Of a stretch of 5,206 nucleotides of DNA, positions 4,148 to 5,206 are shown one piece after another (the stretch's first letter is position 1; each line of letters starts with the position of its first letter). The notes beneath the pieces were generated by a model that made no database searches, was not told where the DNA came from, and saw only the letters and a list, made by a program, of their open reading frames with translations. The translations under genes and the position numbers were made by a program. Source of the stretch: Planctomycetes bacterium RIFCSPHIGHO2_12_FULL_52_36 (GTDB lineage: Bacteria > Planctomycetota > Brocadiia > Brocadiales > Bathyanammoxibiaceae); the NCBI GenBank assembly GCA_001828545.1, contig MHYW01000088.1, positions 1-5,206 of the forward strand, written 5' to 3'.

Positions 4148-5206
4148 TTGAGGTTCAAGATTCTAGGCGCCGATAGTGAGACGAGGGCCCGTTGTGGGGA
4201 GATGGAGACCCCTCACGGGAAGGTCAAGACACCCTTCTTCATGCCAGTGGCTACCCAGGCTACGGTGAAGACCTTGACGCCAGAACAGCTCCAGGAGATA
4301 GGGACAGAGGCTATCATATGCAACGCCTACCATCTGGCCCTCAGACCAGGGGAGGAGGTGGTAAAGGGGATGGGTGGTCTCCACCGCTTCATGGGATGGT
4401 CCAGGACTATAGTGACCGATAGCGGCGGCTTTCAGATATTCTCCCGCAACGGCCTGAGCCGGGTCTCGGACGAGGGAGTAGAGTTTTGTTCCCCTTTCAC
4501 GGGTGAGAGGGTCTTCCTCAGTCCTGAGAAGGTAATGGAGATACAATCTTCCCTGGGTAGTGATATTGCCATGCCCCTTGACCACTGCGTAACCTATCCC
4601 TGTCCCCGGGAGGAGGCCCGCCAGGCCATGCTCAGGACCCACAGGTGGACCAGGCGGTGCGCAGGGGCAGGTCTCAAACCGGCCACTACTGCACAGGCCC
4701 TCTTTGGGATCGTCCAGGGGGGTATGTACAAAGACCTCCGCCTGGAGAGCGCCCGGGGACTGGTGGAACTGGGGCTGGAGGGATATGCCGTAGGTGGACT
4801 CAGCGTGGGAGAGGGCAGGGAGCTCATGTTAGAGGTGTTGGAATACACCGCCGAAGCCCTTCCATGGGAAAAGCCAAGATACCTCATGGGTGTAGGCGCC
4901 CCGGAAGACATCCTGGACGCCGTGGCACTTGGAGTGGACATGTTTGATTGTGTCCTGCCCACACGGAACGGCAGGAACGGTACCGTCTTTACTAGAAAGG
5001 GTAGACTAAAGATCCTCAACAGCCGTCACAAGGAAGACCCGAGACCCCTGGAGGAAGGGTGTCAGTGTTACGCCTGCAGTAACTTCTCAAGGGCCTATCT
5101 CAGGCACCTGTTTCTTTCAGGAGAGATACTGGCCATGACGCTCCTTTCCCTGCATAATCTCTATTTCTTTCAGCACTTGATGATGGACGTCCAGGAGGCT
5201 ATCCTT
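4148..5206 (+). CDS. tgt: Tgt, bacterial tRNA-guanine transglycosylase (3' end missing)
   Basis: Tgt swaps guanine 34 for preQ1 in tRNAs with GUN anticodons, the first tRNA-level step of queuosine synthesis. From TTG4148 the frame stays open for 353 codons to the window edge; the family is about 375 residues, so roughly 20-30 are missing. The TIM-barrel signatures are complete: MPVATQATVK (32-41), TDSGGFQIFS with Asp91 (90-99), FGIVQGG (186-192), YAVGGLSVGE (213-222), and MFDCVLPTRNGRNG with nucleophile Asp267 (265-278). The zinc set is Cys305, Cys307, Cys310 and His336. The segment around Asp145 reads LDHCVTYPCPREE, where E. coli has FDECTPYP. I recall LDH-type versions from planctomycetes, but this is weak evidence. 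It follows queH in the same direction, but no queA is visible. Confidence 0.95.
   Translation, partial: MRFKILGADSETRARCGEMETPHGKVKTPFFMPVATQATVKTLTPEQLQEIGTEAIICNAYHLALRPGEEVVKGMGGLHRFMGWSRTIVTDSGGFQIFSRNGLSRVSDEGVEFCSPFTGERVFLSPEKVMEIQSSLGSDIAMPLDHCVTYPCPREEARQAMLRTHRWTRRCAGAGLKPATTAQALFGIVQGGMYKDLRLESARGLVELGLEGYAVGGLSVGEGRELMLEVLEYTAEALPWEKPRYLMGVGAPEDILDAVALGVDMFDCVLPTRNGRNGTVFTRKGRLKILNSRHKEDPRPLEEGCQCYACSNFSRAYLRHLFLSGEILAMTLLSLHNLYFFQHLMMDVQEAIL

Noticed and set aside
4163..5019. Two minus-strand open frames opposite tgt
   Set aside because: The + strand encodes an uninterrupted Tgt with all catalytic and zinc residues, so these are antisense shadows.

Overview
The window is a compact, single-strand (+) bacterial gene cluster of about 5.2 kb, fairly GC-rich by eye. 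In order it holds the 3' end of ruvC, then ruvA, ruvB, queH, a SpoIID/LytB-type lipoprotein gene, and a 3'-truncated tgt. The first five genes are spaced 10 bases or less apart or overlap (ruvA/ruvB by 20 nt, ruvB/queH and queH/spoIID by 4 nt), so they look like one transcription unit. A 205-base gap packed with palindromes separates them from tgt. Four of the five visible starts are non-ATG (TTG, GTG, TTG, TTG), each with a Shine-Dalgarno-like sequence upstream.

The genes cover two pathways plus a cell-wall enzyme. RuvA, RuvB and RuvC migrate and resolve Holliday junctions. Tgt and QueH act early and last on the tRNA in queuosine synthesis: Tgt inserts preQ1 at position 34 and QueH reduces epoxyqueuosine. 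SpoIID-type proteins cut peptidoglycan glycan strands, and this one appears to be exported as a lipoprotein. The RuvA middle region and the Tgt substrate-loop region remind me of Planctomycetota proteins. That is recollection only, so the organism is best given as an uncultured-type, possibly planctomycete-like bacterium, with low confidence.

The striking feature is a population of short palindromic repeats, several lying inside genes without breaking the frame. Family A is a perfect 15-mer, TCCGCCTCAGGCGGA, present in queH, spoIID and the gap before tgt, with a decayed copy in ruvB. The gap copy shows a likely 29-nt parent palindrome carrying an 11-bp internal tandem duplication. Family B is a 25-nt palindrome with 10-bp arms, found in ruvB and, as its exact reverse complement, in the gap.

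RuvB carries an extra N-terminal segment of about 71 residues, bounded by 12-bp direct repeats exactly 213 bp apart. Removing one period would leave a protein of 337 residues, which is normal RuvB length. The spoIID signal-peptide region is encoded by a 93-bp inverted repeat built from 7-bp units. Together these suggest palindromic elements that enter genes in frame and become protein sequence, comparable in principle to the Rickettsia palindromic elements.
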